The position numbers were made by a program, and so were the translations under genes. This document shows positions 1-9,214 of a stretch of 64,000 nucleotides of DNA, in pieces (the stretch's first letter is position 1; every line of letters starts with the position of its first letter). This DNA comes from Emiliania huxleyi CCMP1516 (taxonomy: Eukaryota > Haptophyta > Isochrysidales > Noelaerhabdaceae): positions 203,599 through 267,598 of the forward strand of contig NW_005197426.1 of assembly GCF_000372725.1 (NCBI RefSeq), in the 5' to 3' direction. Below the pieces are notes generated by a model, which saw nothing but the letters and a program-made list of their open reading frames with translations, was not told where the DNA came from and ran no database searches.

Positions 1-159
1 ACATATTCGATGCGGTAGAAAGAAAAAATCTAGCCGAAAAGTGTGCACGGCGCTTGATCAGTAACCCTCAATCACGAGGAACCGCCGCATTTTGCCTTCT
101 GACAACGCAGCTGTGAGCTGTCAGAGCGGTGTTTCGACACCGATATCGTTCAAGGACAA
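1..159. other. Upstream region of the first gene
   Basis: No gene is visible here. Positions 129-156 carry a block (GTTTCGACACCGATATCG and the bases after it) that ends a few bases before the ATG at 160. The same block recurs at about 25503-25532, close to the start of the RNA polymerase I subunit gene on the other strand. It may be a 5' leader or promoter element or simply a dispersed repeat. Confidence 0.4.
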
Positions 160-3070
160 ATGTCGTACAACCAGGAGGTGGACGCGCCCTACTTCGCCAC
201 GTACGACGATCGGATCGCTCAAGTCAAGGCGCTCGCCGGAGCCGAGGCCGATCTCGCCGCCGCCAAGCGAAAGCTCAGCGAAGCCACGTCCGCAGAGAAG
301 CGAGCCGAGGGCGCGCGGAAGGGCAACGAGAAGGCGGTTGCCAAGCTCAAGTCGCGCATTGAACAGGCTGAGAACTCCTGCTTCTTCTCCTGCTGTGGCG
401 GCGAGGCCAAGGTTGAGCGGCTTCAGGCGCAGCTCGACGCCGAGGAGGGAAAGGCAGGCGCGCTGGTCGATTCGGAGGGGCGGCTCGAGGAGAAGCTCGA
501 GGTGCTGACAGCCGAGGTGCGGACGGCCGAGGAGCTGGTGGCGCGCAAGGCGGCGCTTGTCAGCGAATCGTCCAGGTCTATTCGCCGTCTCTTTCTCTCT
601 CCCTGCCTCTCCTGACTCTCCGTATCTGCCCGCCCTCCCTCTACCAGCATGTTCGAGTCGGCCGTCCAGTCGCACCCGTCCGAAAAGATGCTCTACCTGC
701 AGCGGGCGGCGGCCGACTGCCGCGCCAACGTCGACTTCGAGGCGGCGAACACGGCGGCGCTGGAGAACGTGGGGCGGATGTGCGTGACGGCGCGCGGGGC
801 CTACCTCGCCGCCATACGAGCGCTCGATGCGGCCCAGTCTACCAACCGGGGCGCCCAGTTCAACAACGTGCTAGGCGGCCGAAACGGCGGGCTCGAGGTG
901 CCTTCGCTTCTCTGCAACCCCACCAAACCCCCACCGCACCCCGCCGCGGCGCCATCGCCGCCCACCACCGTCACCTCGCCGTCACCCCCCCCCCCCCCCC
1001 CTTGCCGCCTCAGCTCATGGAGAACATCCAGCAGATGAAGCGCGCACACAGCCCTGCTGCTACTTCGCGCGGGCGATGCGGGCCGAGAGCGTTCCCCGAA
1101 CCTTCGCGGAACCTTCTTGCGTTCTAGGCGCAACAACCTGATGCAGGAGGCGCAGGCGCAGGCACAGCGCGGCGGCGAAATCCTGGCGAGCGCGCTGGCC
1201 ACCGGGTGCTTAGATGCGGCATCTCAACTCTCGTCGTGGTTGCCGACTAGCACTCGAGAGGACACGTCCTCAGCCGTCCTCGGGTGTGTGATGAGCTGCA
1301 TTCGTAGCCTGCGTGAGAGCGGCGAGCTTCACACGCGATGCTCGGAGTACACACACGGCGACGAGACCTCGAGAGTGAGACGAGACCGCCTTTCGCGCGC
1401 TGACTCTGGCGTGTGTATGGCGTGCACAGGCCCAGGTCCCCCCTCCGGCGCGCGAGCGCTACCCGGGCCTGTGCCAGGGCGTGGGGCGGCGTCCGAGCGG
1501 CCAGAAGCACCCCCCTCCCCCCCCCAGCTGGACCCGAGATTGTCCGATGTTAGGCCTCGGCGACGTCTACATCCCGACGCTCGAGCAGGCGAGAAAAGAT
1601 GGCCCCCAGAGATCGGCCGAGGTCACCCGAGGCCACCCGAGGCCACCCCTCGATCACCCGCGAGCAGATGGGGCTCGGGTCCGCGATGATGGAGGTCTTC
1701 GGCGGCGACCTGATGGACGCGATGGCGGGCGCGCGCGGGCCCAACACACGCAGTGCCCACCATTCACTCCCCGCGCGCCCCCTCAGTGTTAGTTGGCGCC
1801 GCCTCCCCGTGCGCCCTCGCCATCATATTAATTAATGAACCGACCGGGAGGACAGATCCGCGATACATTGGCCGAGAGGCTGTTCGAGAGGATCCGATGT
1901 CTGAGACTAGGTATGCGGGCGGGCCAGAAGATTCGGCACGGCCTCGACGCTCTCCAGCGGTGCGAGGCTGTCGTCGCGCAGCAGGAGGGCACGCCACACC
2001 CGCACGCTCTTCCACCTAGGGAACCTCCTTCCCTCCTTCCCGACGACTCACAGTTCTGAGAGGTGTGGAGTTGCAGGGATCTCGGGTAGCCCGCCGTTGC
2101 CCACACTCACTCGCACGTGGAGACAGCGCGCGAGCACCCGACCTCAGCCTGACCTTAGCCCGACCTCAGCCTGACCTCGCCCCCGCTGCGTGTCTGTGGA
2201 CGCCACAGGAGGGCCTCCTCAGGGCGCTGCTCGAGGCGCTGCGGCGGGACGGCAACGCCGCGGCGCGCATCCACGCTCGCCTACCGTGCTCCCCTGATCG
2301 CCCCTTAGCACAACACTGCAGACGCTGCAACCCCCGCGGGCGCCCCCGGCCGCAGCCCCGTCGAGCCCGCGCAGCCTCGCATGCGTTGAGACACGAGGGA
2401 TGGCCGTTTCGTTGGCCCACAGGGGTCACCCTCCAAGAGCACTTGGATGCGCTCTCCAGGCGGCCAAGCTCGCTGGGGTGCAGCAGGAGCTCGCCGCCGA
2501 GAAGGAAACCATCTGGGAGGCGCGCCCCCCCAACCAGAGTAGAGACCAAACCGGCCAGTCTCAAAATTTCGCACGCGCCCGCGCGCGCGAGCTCTCGGGC
2601 AGCCCTGCGGCCCTCCTTCACCCCCACAAACCACAATCGTTGCTCACATGCAAAAACACGACCCCGGGCCCAAGAAAGACAGACGTTTGCTCACACACCA
2701 CCGTAGCCAGCCACGCCACCCGCTGCTGCGAATGGTACCTGGTCACCGCCCCCAATCTTCCTGCGGGCCACAGGCGCTCCGCGAGGCGGTCGGCGCGCCC
2801 CCTCCGAAGGGGGAAGGCGGGCGGCGCTCCTACGCCGTCGCCCAGACGCAAGCAGAGGCGCACAAGGCCGCGGCGACGCTGCAGCAGGCTGTCCGCGCGT
2901 CCAAGGTTGCTGTGCCGGTTGCGACCCCTGTGAGCAATCTGAGCGTGGCCGTGCCCGTGGGAGCGAGCCCGGGCGACCTGATCACGGTCCAGACGCCGCG
3001 CGGACAGTACCGGGTCGCCGTGCCGCCCGGCGTCAAGGAGGGCGCCCGCTTCGAGTTCGCGCTGCCCTGA
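160..3070 (+). CDS. Multi-exon coiled-coil protein with C-terminal VPPGV module
   Basis: Unrecognised protein. Phase-consistent exons are 160-575, 648-897, 1014-1039, 1128-1197, 1430-1478, 1554-1588 and 1668 to about 1730; further coding blocks lie near 1847-2007, 2211-2281 and 2440-2517, and the last exon is 2774-3070. The first exon is rich in Ala/Glu/Lys heptads and holds a cysteine patch (CFFSCCGG). The middle exons stay helical (for example GLGDVYIPTLEQ and EQMGLGSAMMEVFGG). The last about 45 residues form a beta-type module with the pattern VPVGxxPGDxI ... VAVPPGVKEG, seen in many uncharacterised algal and oomycete proteins. Several introns use GC donors (1040, 1198, 1479, 1589). The ATG at 160 opens the longest frame. 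Exons between 1730 and 2774 are approximate. No enzymatic motif was seen; a structural or membrane-associated role is only a guess. Confidence 0.6.
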
Positions 3071-3846
3071 CCGCGCATTTTCGCGCCCTGCTGTCGTTTC
3101 GCGCCTTCGCGGCGCGGCACGCAGCAGGCAAGGGGAGAGGGAGGGGAATCGGGAGGGAGAAAACTGAAAGGGCGCGTGCTGTCCGCGTCGTTCGTCTCGT
3201 GAGTCGTGTGAAAGGGGGGCGCGTGTTCTGTACGTCGGCGTCGTCTCGTGGCGCCTCGCGCCTCCCGCCTGTTGTGGCAGCTGGCAGTCGTTGCTTTAGA
3301 AGAATAGACGTCCTGAACCTCCCACCTGCGCCTGCGCGCCGCGGGGACCGGGGAGCGCGGGGTCCCACTCACTTTAACATTGCAACAACACAGCTGTCAG
3401 TGTGCCGTGTGCGAACCATAGTGAAAAAATTGAATATTCTTATCTTCTGCCTTGGATGCCTCCGACGCAGAGACAGAACCCAGAGATACATACGTCAAAG
3501 GGACTGCCCCCCTCCCCCACCTGCCCTGCTTACACAGGATATCATAGCATGCCCCGAGAACGGCGGCATTTGGCGGGGGGAACCAGGGAAGGAGGTTCGA
3601 GTTAGTCTTTCTTTTTGTCCTCTCGGGGGAATGTTCTCTCGGCGCCCATGGCCTTCTGAGGTTTCGTACTAATGACGTCCTTCTTGGCACTTCGGGCGTC
3701 GGTGTGTGCGTATCTGTGGTGTCTAATTCCCCCGGTATGCATATAGGTTTCGAACAGCGACCTCCCTCTCACTCGCAGCGATTTCTTGCTGGATACCTTT
3801 CCGCTAGCGGAAGGTCGCCAGTTCGAAAACCTGCTTGACCCTTATG

Positions 3847-4049
3847 CAAGCGAGCGCTAGTGAACGCCCAGGGAACCGATATGCCTTACAGTATTCTTAT
3901 ACAATACTCAGGTCCCGCTAGCAAGTCATGAACAGGGTAAGGGAGGGAGGGAGAGCAAACAACTGGGAAGTTCACAGCTGAGCTTACCCAGAGAACGCCG
4001 TTCTCACCCACAAGCGAGCGCTAGTGAACGCCCAGGGAACCGATATGCC
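3847..4049. repeat. 39-bp direct repeat pair
   Basis: The 39 bases at 3847-3885 (beginning CAAGCGAGCGCTAGTGAACG) recur identically at 4011-4049, 164 bp apart. Such exact copies suggest a recent local duplication. No function is evident. Confidence 0.8.
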
Positions 4050-4163
4050 ATCCCCAACCGCCCGAGCGCCCGAGGTGGGCGCTCGGAGGCCGGAGGCATG
4101 AGAAGGCCGACATGCGCGCGGGGCGCACGAGCGGCGGAGCGAGAGCGGGCTCGCGTATGGAGT

Positions 4164-4164
<1 letters not shown>

Positions 4165-4217
<53 letters not shown>
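4165..4217. repeat. (GT)n microsatellite
   Basis: About 26 uninterrupted GT units. Apparent Thr-His or Cys-Val ORFs across it are artefacts of the repeat. Confidence 0.95.
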
Positions 4218-4225
<8 letters not shown>

Positions 4226-4281
4226 ACGCGCGCGGATCTCCATGCGTCCGTGCGCGTCCGTGCGCGTGTGTGACGAGGGAG

Positions 4282-5082
4282 CTAGCTCGTCGGCTCGCCG
4301 GGCTCCGCTGTGTCAGCAGCGCCGCGGCGGCGCTCCCACGACGGTGGAAGCGCCTGGTAGGATCCGTCCAGGAGCCAGCCGAGCAGCTCGTAGGCCTCGG
4401 GCGACGGCAGCACCGACGGGTCCATGTAGTGGAGCTCGCGCGTCCGGCCATTCTGAGACCAGCCGCCGAGCCAGTTGCCCCGAAAGCGGGGCACTCGGAT
4501 GGCCTCCGCGGCGCTCGAGCCGCCAGAGCGCAGCGAGTGGCCGAGGTAGACGAAGCCGGCCGGAGCCCGCACGCCCTCCTCGTCGAGCGTCTCGCTCACC
4601 CAGCCCGCCATGTGGCGCGTCAGCGGCCGCCGCTCGCCGGGCAGCTGGAAGAGCCACTCAGGCGCCGCCCCAAGCGCCGCCCGGGCGGCGAGGTAGGCCC
4701 TGCCTAGCTCCCCGAGCTGGGGCAAGAGCGAGGCGTGGCCGTGATAGGACATCGCGGTGAGGGGGAGGCGCACGATGCGCCGGAACGCCCAGCCGCGCCG
4801 CATCTTCTCGGAGATGCGGAGCCAGATGAAGCCCGAGCTGTCTTCATCGATCCCGTGGTCGGCGGAGCGGAGACCGGTCGAGGTGTCTTGCCGCCCCATG
4901 AAGACGAAGGAGAGGACGAAGGCGTAGCGCCTCCGGAGGAAGTCGGCTGCGCCTCGCGAGCCCTGCCTCGCCGCGAGAGAGGGCAGGGCTGCGAGGGTGG
5001 CGCGGAGGATACGCGCCGCCACCGCCGCCGGCATAGGGACACGCGTGTCTCGCGTGTCGCAGCGAGCCTGGCCTCGCGCCAT
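4282..5082 (-). CDS. Tyrosine recombinase/integrase-like protein
   Basis: The protein (about 266 aa from the ATG at 5082) ends in a tyrosine-recombinase catalytic core. Around residues 190-230 it shows GHSLRSGGSSAAEA (the H-x-x-R box) followed by a Leu/Gly/Trp stretch (NWLGGWS) and then LHYMDPS, whose Tyr is positioned as the nucleophile. An upstream RLPLTAMSYHG segment may hold the first catalytic Arg. In eukaryotes this family occurs in Crypton, DIRS and Ngaro elements. No reverse transcriptase or flanking repeats are visible, so this is either a Crypton-like element or a domesticated remnant. The start is uncertain because the frame is open a little upstream through a GTG. Family assignment is firm at fold level, element class is not. 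Confidence 0.7.
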   Translation of the reverse strand: MARGQARCDTRDTRVPMPAAVAARILRATLAALPSLAARQGSRGAADFLRRRYAFVLSFVFMGRQDTSTGLRSADHGIDEDSSGFIWLRISEKMRRGWAFRRIVRLPLTAMSYHGHASLLPQLGELGRAYLAARAALGAAPEWLFQLPGERRPLTRHMAGWVSETLDEEGVRAPAGFVYLGHSLRSGGSSAAEAIRVPRFRGNWLGGWSQNGRTRELHYMDPSVLPSPEAYELLGWLLDGSYQALPPSWERRRGAADTAEPGEPTS

Positions 5083-5382
5083 GCCCCGGCGCGCCGCGGT
5101 CACGAACCCATTTTTTTCTCACCTGAGCGGGCTCAATTTTGCTAAGGTGCACCTACGAATCCGAACTCGTGTCCTCACGCTTAGCGCTTGGTGTGTGTTC
5201 GTTTTTCGTCACGGGTTAGTGCGAACCAGAGAGAGCACAGCAGTACGGCTTTAAAAGTTGCCATGTGACAATCTCACAGCGTGGCGATACCGATAGCAGT
5301 AGCCAGTGCTTTACGTACGGGCCGAGCTCGGCGAGCAGGAGCACGCCTCGCGGCGGCCACGCCGACGGGGGCTCGAGCTGCC

Positions 5383-6906
5383 TCACCCCTCCTGCTCAGC
5401 CGCCCGCCACGAGTTCTTTCGCGCGCGCTTGGCAGGCTGCGCGTACTCGTGCGGCCCAGCGTGGCTCGCAGGCAGCACGCACCCGAAGGCTCCGCCCTCG
5501 AAGTATTGCTTCGCCCCCTTGGCCGGCTGCTCCTCCCGGGGGACGCGAACGCCTTCCAGTGCGGCTACGGCGGCAGGGCAGTCGGGTGCCAGCGCCACCG
5601 CCTTCGCCTCCGCCGGTGCCTTCTCCTCCTCCGCCGAGCGCCCCTCCGCCTCCGCCTCCCCCTTCACTCGATCCTCCATGGGCACGATGCGGCACTTGCC
5701 TCCCTTGCCCATGTGCTTGAATCCGCGCACGCAGAGCGGGTTGCGGACGCACTGGCCGAGCGCTTGGTCCCACGTCAGCTCCGTCGCCTCGAGCTTCCGC
5801 ACCGTCGGGAGCAAAGAGCCACCGTAGCAGGGGCACTTCGTAGCAGGCTGCAGCTTCCCAGCGCCGCAAAAGCGGCAGGTGTACTTCAAGCTTTGCTTAC
5901 GCGCCTCCGCCCACGCCTCGAAACCCGCCAGCTTGAGGATCACGCTCGGGACCTCGTCGCCGCCGCTCTCCTCATCCGCCTCCGTCAGTGCTTCCGACCC
6001 CGCATCCGCCGCCTCCAACGCTGGCGCCGCCGCCTCCGCCACCGAGAGCTCCGACAAAAGGCTCAACTCCACCGCGTCGTCGGCTGCGTGGTCGGCATCG
6101 GGCGCCGCAGACATGCGGTACGTCTCGCCGTGCGGGCTCACAAACAGCCACGCCGACGCCCCGAGGTAGTCTCGGATGCGCCACCCGGCGGCGTGGGCGC
6201 CCTCCCAGAGGAGCGCGTCGACCAGCGATGGAGGCCCATAGCCGATGCGCGGGCGGCAGACCGTCGTCAGTACGGTGGGCTGCCCAAACAGGGAACCGGC
6301 GGCCGGAAAGGTCCAGATGCGCGTCGTCACGGCCGCCTCTCTCACCGGCCGGGCGTAGGGCAGGAAATCCTCTTCCGCGACCGCCCGCGCGTAGGCCACC
6401 GCCGCCCCCGTTTTCGAGTTGAAGTGGCCGAGGAGGACCTTCTGTCCATACAGCTCGAGGACCGCTTTGTATCCGCCAATAATTTGGTACACGCCCCTGT
6501 AGCCGGTGCTGTTGCGGGGCGAAAGGTGTAGCCGCACCCCCTCCGCCTCCGTCACCGGAGCTACTTGTGGCCGCTCCCCCGCCGCCGCTGCCGGTTCTGC
6601 TGGTGCGATCGGTGTTGCCGTCTCCTCCGCCGCCATCGGTGCCTGAACCATTGGCTCCGCCGCCCCTCCCGCAATTACCGACGCCGCCTCGACGGCACGG
6701 GCGTACGCCACCGCTGCCGATAGAGCCGTCTCAAAGACTCCGACGTAGACATCGCCATTGACACCAATGTAGACCGCCTCAAAGCGGCCACCGGACTTCT
6801 CGTAGACACCGCGAAATCCCGTGCTTGTGCTGCTCGAGAGATGCAATCGCAGGCCGTCGGGGAGCTGCGCTGCCTCCGCGGCTCTCCAGGCGGCCCACAA
6901 AGACAT
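5383..6906 (-). CDS. Double AP2-domain protein with Cys-rich C-terminus
   Basis: Single-exon protein of about 507 aa from the ATG at 6906 (MSLWAAW). Two AP2/ERF-like DNA-binding domains lie near residues 20-75 (STGFRGVYEKSGGRFEA ... AAVAYARAVEA) and 125-180 (STGYRGVYQIIGGYKA ... GAAVAYARAV). A middle block (LLWEGAHAAGWRIRDYLG) follows, then a probable zinc-binding stretch (CRFCGAGKLQPATKCPC) and a late C-x5-H-x2-H patch (CVLPASHAGPH). A basic tail (AKRARKN) could be a nuclear signal. AP2 domains are usually transcription-factor modules, but in algae they also accompany mobile-element nucleases. The gene sits next to a recombinase on the same strand, so a transposon-related origin is possible. 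The longer open frame upstream begins with TTG and was not used. Confidence 0.75.
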   Translation of the reverse strand: MSLWAAWRAAEAAQLPDGLRLHLSSSTSTGFRGVYEKSGGRFEAVYIGVNGDVYVGVFETALSAAVAYARAVEAASVIAGGAAEPMVQAPMAAEETATPIAPAEPAAAAGERPQVAPVTEAEGVRLHLSPRNSTGYRGVYQIIGGYKAVLELYGQKVLLGHFNSKTGAAVAYARAVAEEDFLPYARPVREAAVTTRIWTFPAAGSLFGQPTVLTTVCRPRIGYGPPSLVDALLWEGAHAAGWRIRDYLGASAWLFVSPHGETYRMSAAPDADHAADDAVELSLLSELSVAEAAAPALEAADAGSEALTEADEESGGDEVPSVILKLAGFEAWAEARKQSLKYTCRFCGAGKLQPATKCPCYGGSLLPTVRKLEATELTWDQALGQCVRNPLCVRGFKHMGKGGKCRIVPMEDRVKGEAEAEGRSAEEEKAPAEAKAVALAPDCPAAVAALEGVRVPREEQPAKGAKQYFEGGAFGCVLPASHAGPHEYAQPAKRARKNSWRAAEQEG

Positions 6907-7163
6907 CTGATAAGAGACGAGCCAGCAAGCAAGCAAGGCAGGATGAAGAAACCGCAACCGCGCCGTTTCGGACTTGCGCGCACACTGATTACATACGCCA
7001 GAAAATTCACTCTTAGTGCCAGTTCACATCATACAAAGTTCTCCCTTTCCTCCCATTAAGCTAAACGTACGTGAAAACAGTCACAGTCAGTCAGTCACAC
7101 CTTTTGTTTGTCACACCTCCAAACACGGAGGACGGGCCCACATGCGGCTCAGTCGTACCCAAG

Positions 7164-8609
7164 TCAAGAGGATGCGGGCGTGCTGGGCGGCCATCCCTCA
7201 ATCTTCTTGGGCAACAGCTGGTTCGACAGGTCCTCTCCGTGTCCTAGGGAGCCGCGTTCGCCCCCGCCCCAGGTAAACACATCGCCGTCGGCGGTGCGGG
7301 CGATGCTGTGGCCGCCTCCCGCCGACACAACGACGACGCGCTGGCCAGCCAAGTCCTCGATCTTCTTGGGCAGCAGCTGGGTCTGCTGGTCGCCGTGGCC
7401 CAGCCGGCCCCAGGCTCCATCACCCCAGCTCCAGACGGCGCCGTCGGCGGTGATGGCGAGGCTGTGGTTGATTGCAGCCGACATGGCGACGACGAGCTGA
7501 CCAGCAAAGGCCTCGATCTTCTTCGGCAGCAGCTGGCTCTGCTGGTCGCCGTGGCCCAGCTTGCCGTAGTCTCCATGGCCCCAGCTCCAGACGCTGCCGT
7601 CGGCGGAGAGTGCGAGGCTGTGGCGGGATCCTGCCGACACCGAGACGACGCGCTGGCCAGCAAAGGCCTCGACCTTCTTGGGCAGTAGCTGGCTCTGCTG
7701 GTCGCCGTGGCCCAGCTGGCCATAGGCTCCCCAGCCCCAGCTCCAGACGGCGCCGTCGGCGGTGATGGCGAGGCTGTGGCTGCGTCCAGCCGACACAGCG
7801 ACGACGCGCTGGCCAGCAAAGGCCTCAAGCTTCTTCGGCAGCAGCTGGCTCTGCTGGTCGCCGTGGCCCAGCTTGCCGTAGTCTCCATGGCCCCAGCTCC
7901 AGACGCTGCCGTCGGCGGAGAGTGCGAGGCTGTGGCGGGATCCTGCCGACACCGAGACGACGCGCTGGCCATCAAAGGCCTCGATCTTCTTCGGCAGCAG
8001 CTGGGTCTGCTGGTCGCCGTGGCCCAGCTCGCCAAGGCCGCCAAAGCCCCAGCTCCAGACGCTGCCGTCAGCGGTGAGGGCGAGGCTGTGGTTCTCTCCA
8101 GCCGACACGCTCACGGCGCGCTCGCCGCCCAGCGGGGAGGGGAGGCGGGTCGGCGTGTTGAGCCGCGTCACGCCCTCGCCGTGCCCGAGCAGTCCCGGCG
8201 TCCAGCTCTCAGCCTTTCCGCACGACGAGAGCCGCCCCTCGCCGTCGATGAAGACGCTGTGCTGCCAGCCTGCCGCAGCTCTCGCCCGCGGGTTGGCCTC
8301 GCGCAGCAGCGCCGAATAGCACAGCCACCGCACGGCGCAGCCCTCGCCCTCTGGCAGCGCCGACAGCTCGTAGCCGCGCTCTTGCGCCCACAAGCGGATG
8401 CCCTCCACCGCGAGTGAGGAGTAAAAGAGCAGCGAGATGGCCGCGACGCGAGCGATGTCGGCGGGGCTTTCGCAGCGAGAGACGACGCGCACGAGGAGCT
8501 CCGTGGGGAGGTCGAGGAGGTGGGCGGGCGGCGGCGTGTCTGGCGGGGGCGCGGCGGTGGAGGCGGTGGTGGCGAGGAGGCAGCGCGAGCGGAGCGGCGG
8601 GGCAGACAT
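7164..8609 (-). CDS. F-box/RCC1-repeat protein, paralogue 1
   Basis: Intronless gene encoding about 481 aa from the ATG at 8609 (MSAPPLRSR). Residues 27-80 form an F-box-like helix set (LLDLPTELLVRVVSRC). From about residue 115 there are RCC1-type blades of about 50 aa with the signature SVWSWGxGxxGxLGHGDQQ and SAGxxHSLALTADG, six to seven in number, forming a beta-propeller. The family usually acts as a substrate adaptor or GEF-like scaffold; the F-box suggests an SCF ubiquitin-ligase adaptor. The C-terminus (GWPPSTPASS) differs from the other two copies, which end APGQ, suggesting a frameshifted tail. Upstream lies the dispersed cassette with the AAAATTCTTTT box. Confidence 0.85.
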   Translation of the reverse strand: MSAPPLRSRCLLATTASTAAPPPDTPPPAHLLDLPTELLVRVVSRCESPADIARVAAISLLFYSSLAVEGIRLWAQERGYELSALPEGEGCAVRWLCYSALLREANPRARAAAGWQHSVFIDGEGRLSSCGKAESWTPGLLGHGEGVTRLNTPTRLPSPLGGERAVSVSAGENHSLALTADGSVWSWGFGGLGELGHGDQQTQLLPKKIEAFDGQRVVSVSAGSRHSLALSADGSVWSWGHGDYGKLGHGDQQSQLLPKKLEAFAGQRVVAVSAGRSHSLAITADGAVWSWGWGAYGQLGHGDQQSQLLPKKVEAFAGQRVVSVSAGSRHSLALSADGSVWSWGHGDYGKLGHGDQQSQLLPKKIEAFAGQLVVAMSAAINHSLAITADGAVWSWGDGAWGRLGHGDQQTQLLPKKIEDLAGQRVVVVSAGGGHSIARTADGDVFTWGGGERGSLGHGEDLSNQLLPKKIEGWPPSTPASS

Positions 8610-8692
8610 CGCGAGAAAAAGAATTTTACGGGCACGCTCGCACAACACTGGGCACGGGACTGGCGCGCACTGGCACTAACACAGGTACACCA
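8610..8692 (-). promoter_or_regulatory. Dispersed upstream cassette with AAAATTCTTTT box
   Basis: Read on the minus strand: TACCTGTGTTAGTGCCAGTG, CGCGCCAGTCCCGTGCCC, AGTGTTGTGCGAG, then GTAAAATTCTTTTTCTCGCG directly before the ATG at 8609. The same order of blocks occurs upstream of RCC1 copy 2 (18990-19056), at 25722-25790, 44303-44378, 47195-47490 and 61216-61292. The constant distance to start codons suggests a core promoter or transcription-start element; that role is inferred. Confidence 0.6.
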
Positions 8693-8702
8693 CTGGAGCC
8701 GC

Positions 8703-8949
8703 CTAAGCGACTCCCGCGAGGACGGCGAGGCACTTAGCTCCGTGCACTCGACCGCCCTCGCCGCTGGCAAGCTCATTCACAACCTGCTCTGCGATGGCCG
8801 CGTGAAGAACGACTGAGATGCGCTGCTTCTGCAGCCCCAGCCAGCTCTTTGTGGTCCAAGTCACCTCATCGAGGTACTGGGCCCGCGTCAGCTTGTTCTG
8901 CAGCACGTTCGCCGCCCCCCAGAGGATCTCGCCGACCCCCTTCCCAAAG
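8703..8949 (-). pseudogene. Protein-coding fragment of unknown family
   Basis: An open stretch reads like a genuine helical protein (VGEILWGAANVLQNKLTRAQ, then LDEVTWTTKSWLGLQKQR, then VVNELASGEGGRVHG), preceded at about 8950 by the AAAATTCTTTTT box. The end motif VNELASGEGGRV recurs as VNELACGEGGRV at 59440-59490 on the same strand, so this is part of a repeated gene family. It lacks a convincing ATG and continues only to 8703. Unidentified. Confidence 0.4.
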
Positions 8950-9214
8950 AAAAAGAATTTTATGCCACAACTGAGGCCAGTGACACCCATCCCTCCCTTG
9001 GGGTGTCTGTTTTCTTTCTTTCTTTTCGTGCGAAACTGTGTTCGTGCGTCGCCCATCTCTACTGGAGGTGACTGCTCTATTTATTTATGTCGTGCGAAAA
9101 AAAGAAAGCCGATCGGAGCGGGGCTGTTTATTCCTTTTCGGGCACGGACTGGAGGTGAAGCCGCTGCGAGAATTGGCGAGAGACTGCGACGAGAGATAGG
9201 GCGGCAGACGGCCA

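Larger units (their letters stand above)
3071..4281. other. Intergenic region with repeats
   Basis: I see no convincing gene. The stretch holds a block at about 3430-3610 that resembles 29125-29290 (AATATTCTTA ... CCCCCACxTGCCCTG ... CACAGGAT ... GCCCCGAGAACGGCG), a 39-bp direct repeat (3847-3885 and 4011-4049) and a long GT dinucleotide run. Open frames here are repeat-driven. Confidence 0.5.

Noticed and set aside
3750-3835. tRNA-like segment with GTTCGAAAACC
   Set aside because: The T-arm stem does not pair and no acceptor or anticodon stems can be drawn.
4004-4451. Long His/Thr and Cys/Val ORFs across the GT run
   Set aside because: They are translations of a dinucleotide microsatellite and have no domain.
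7308-8417. Plus-strand ORFs opposite the RCC1 genes
   Set aside because: Antisense translations of the repeated blades; the minus strand gives the real RCC1 signature.
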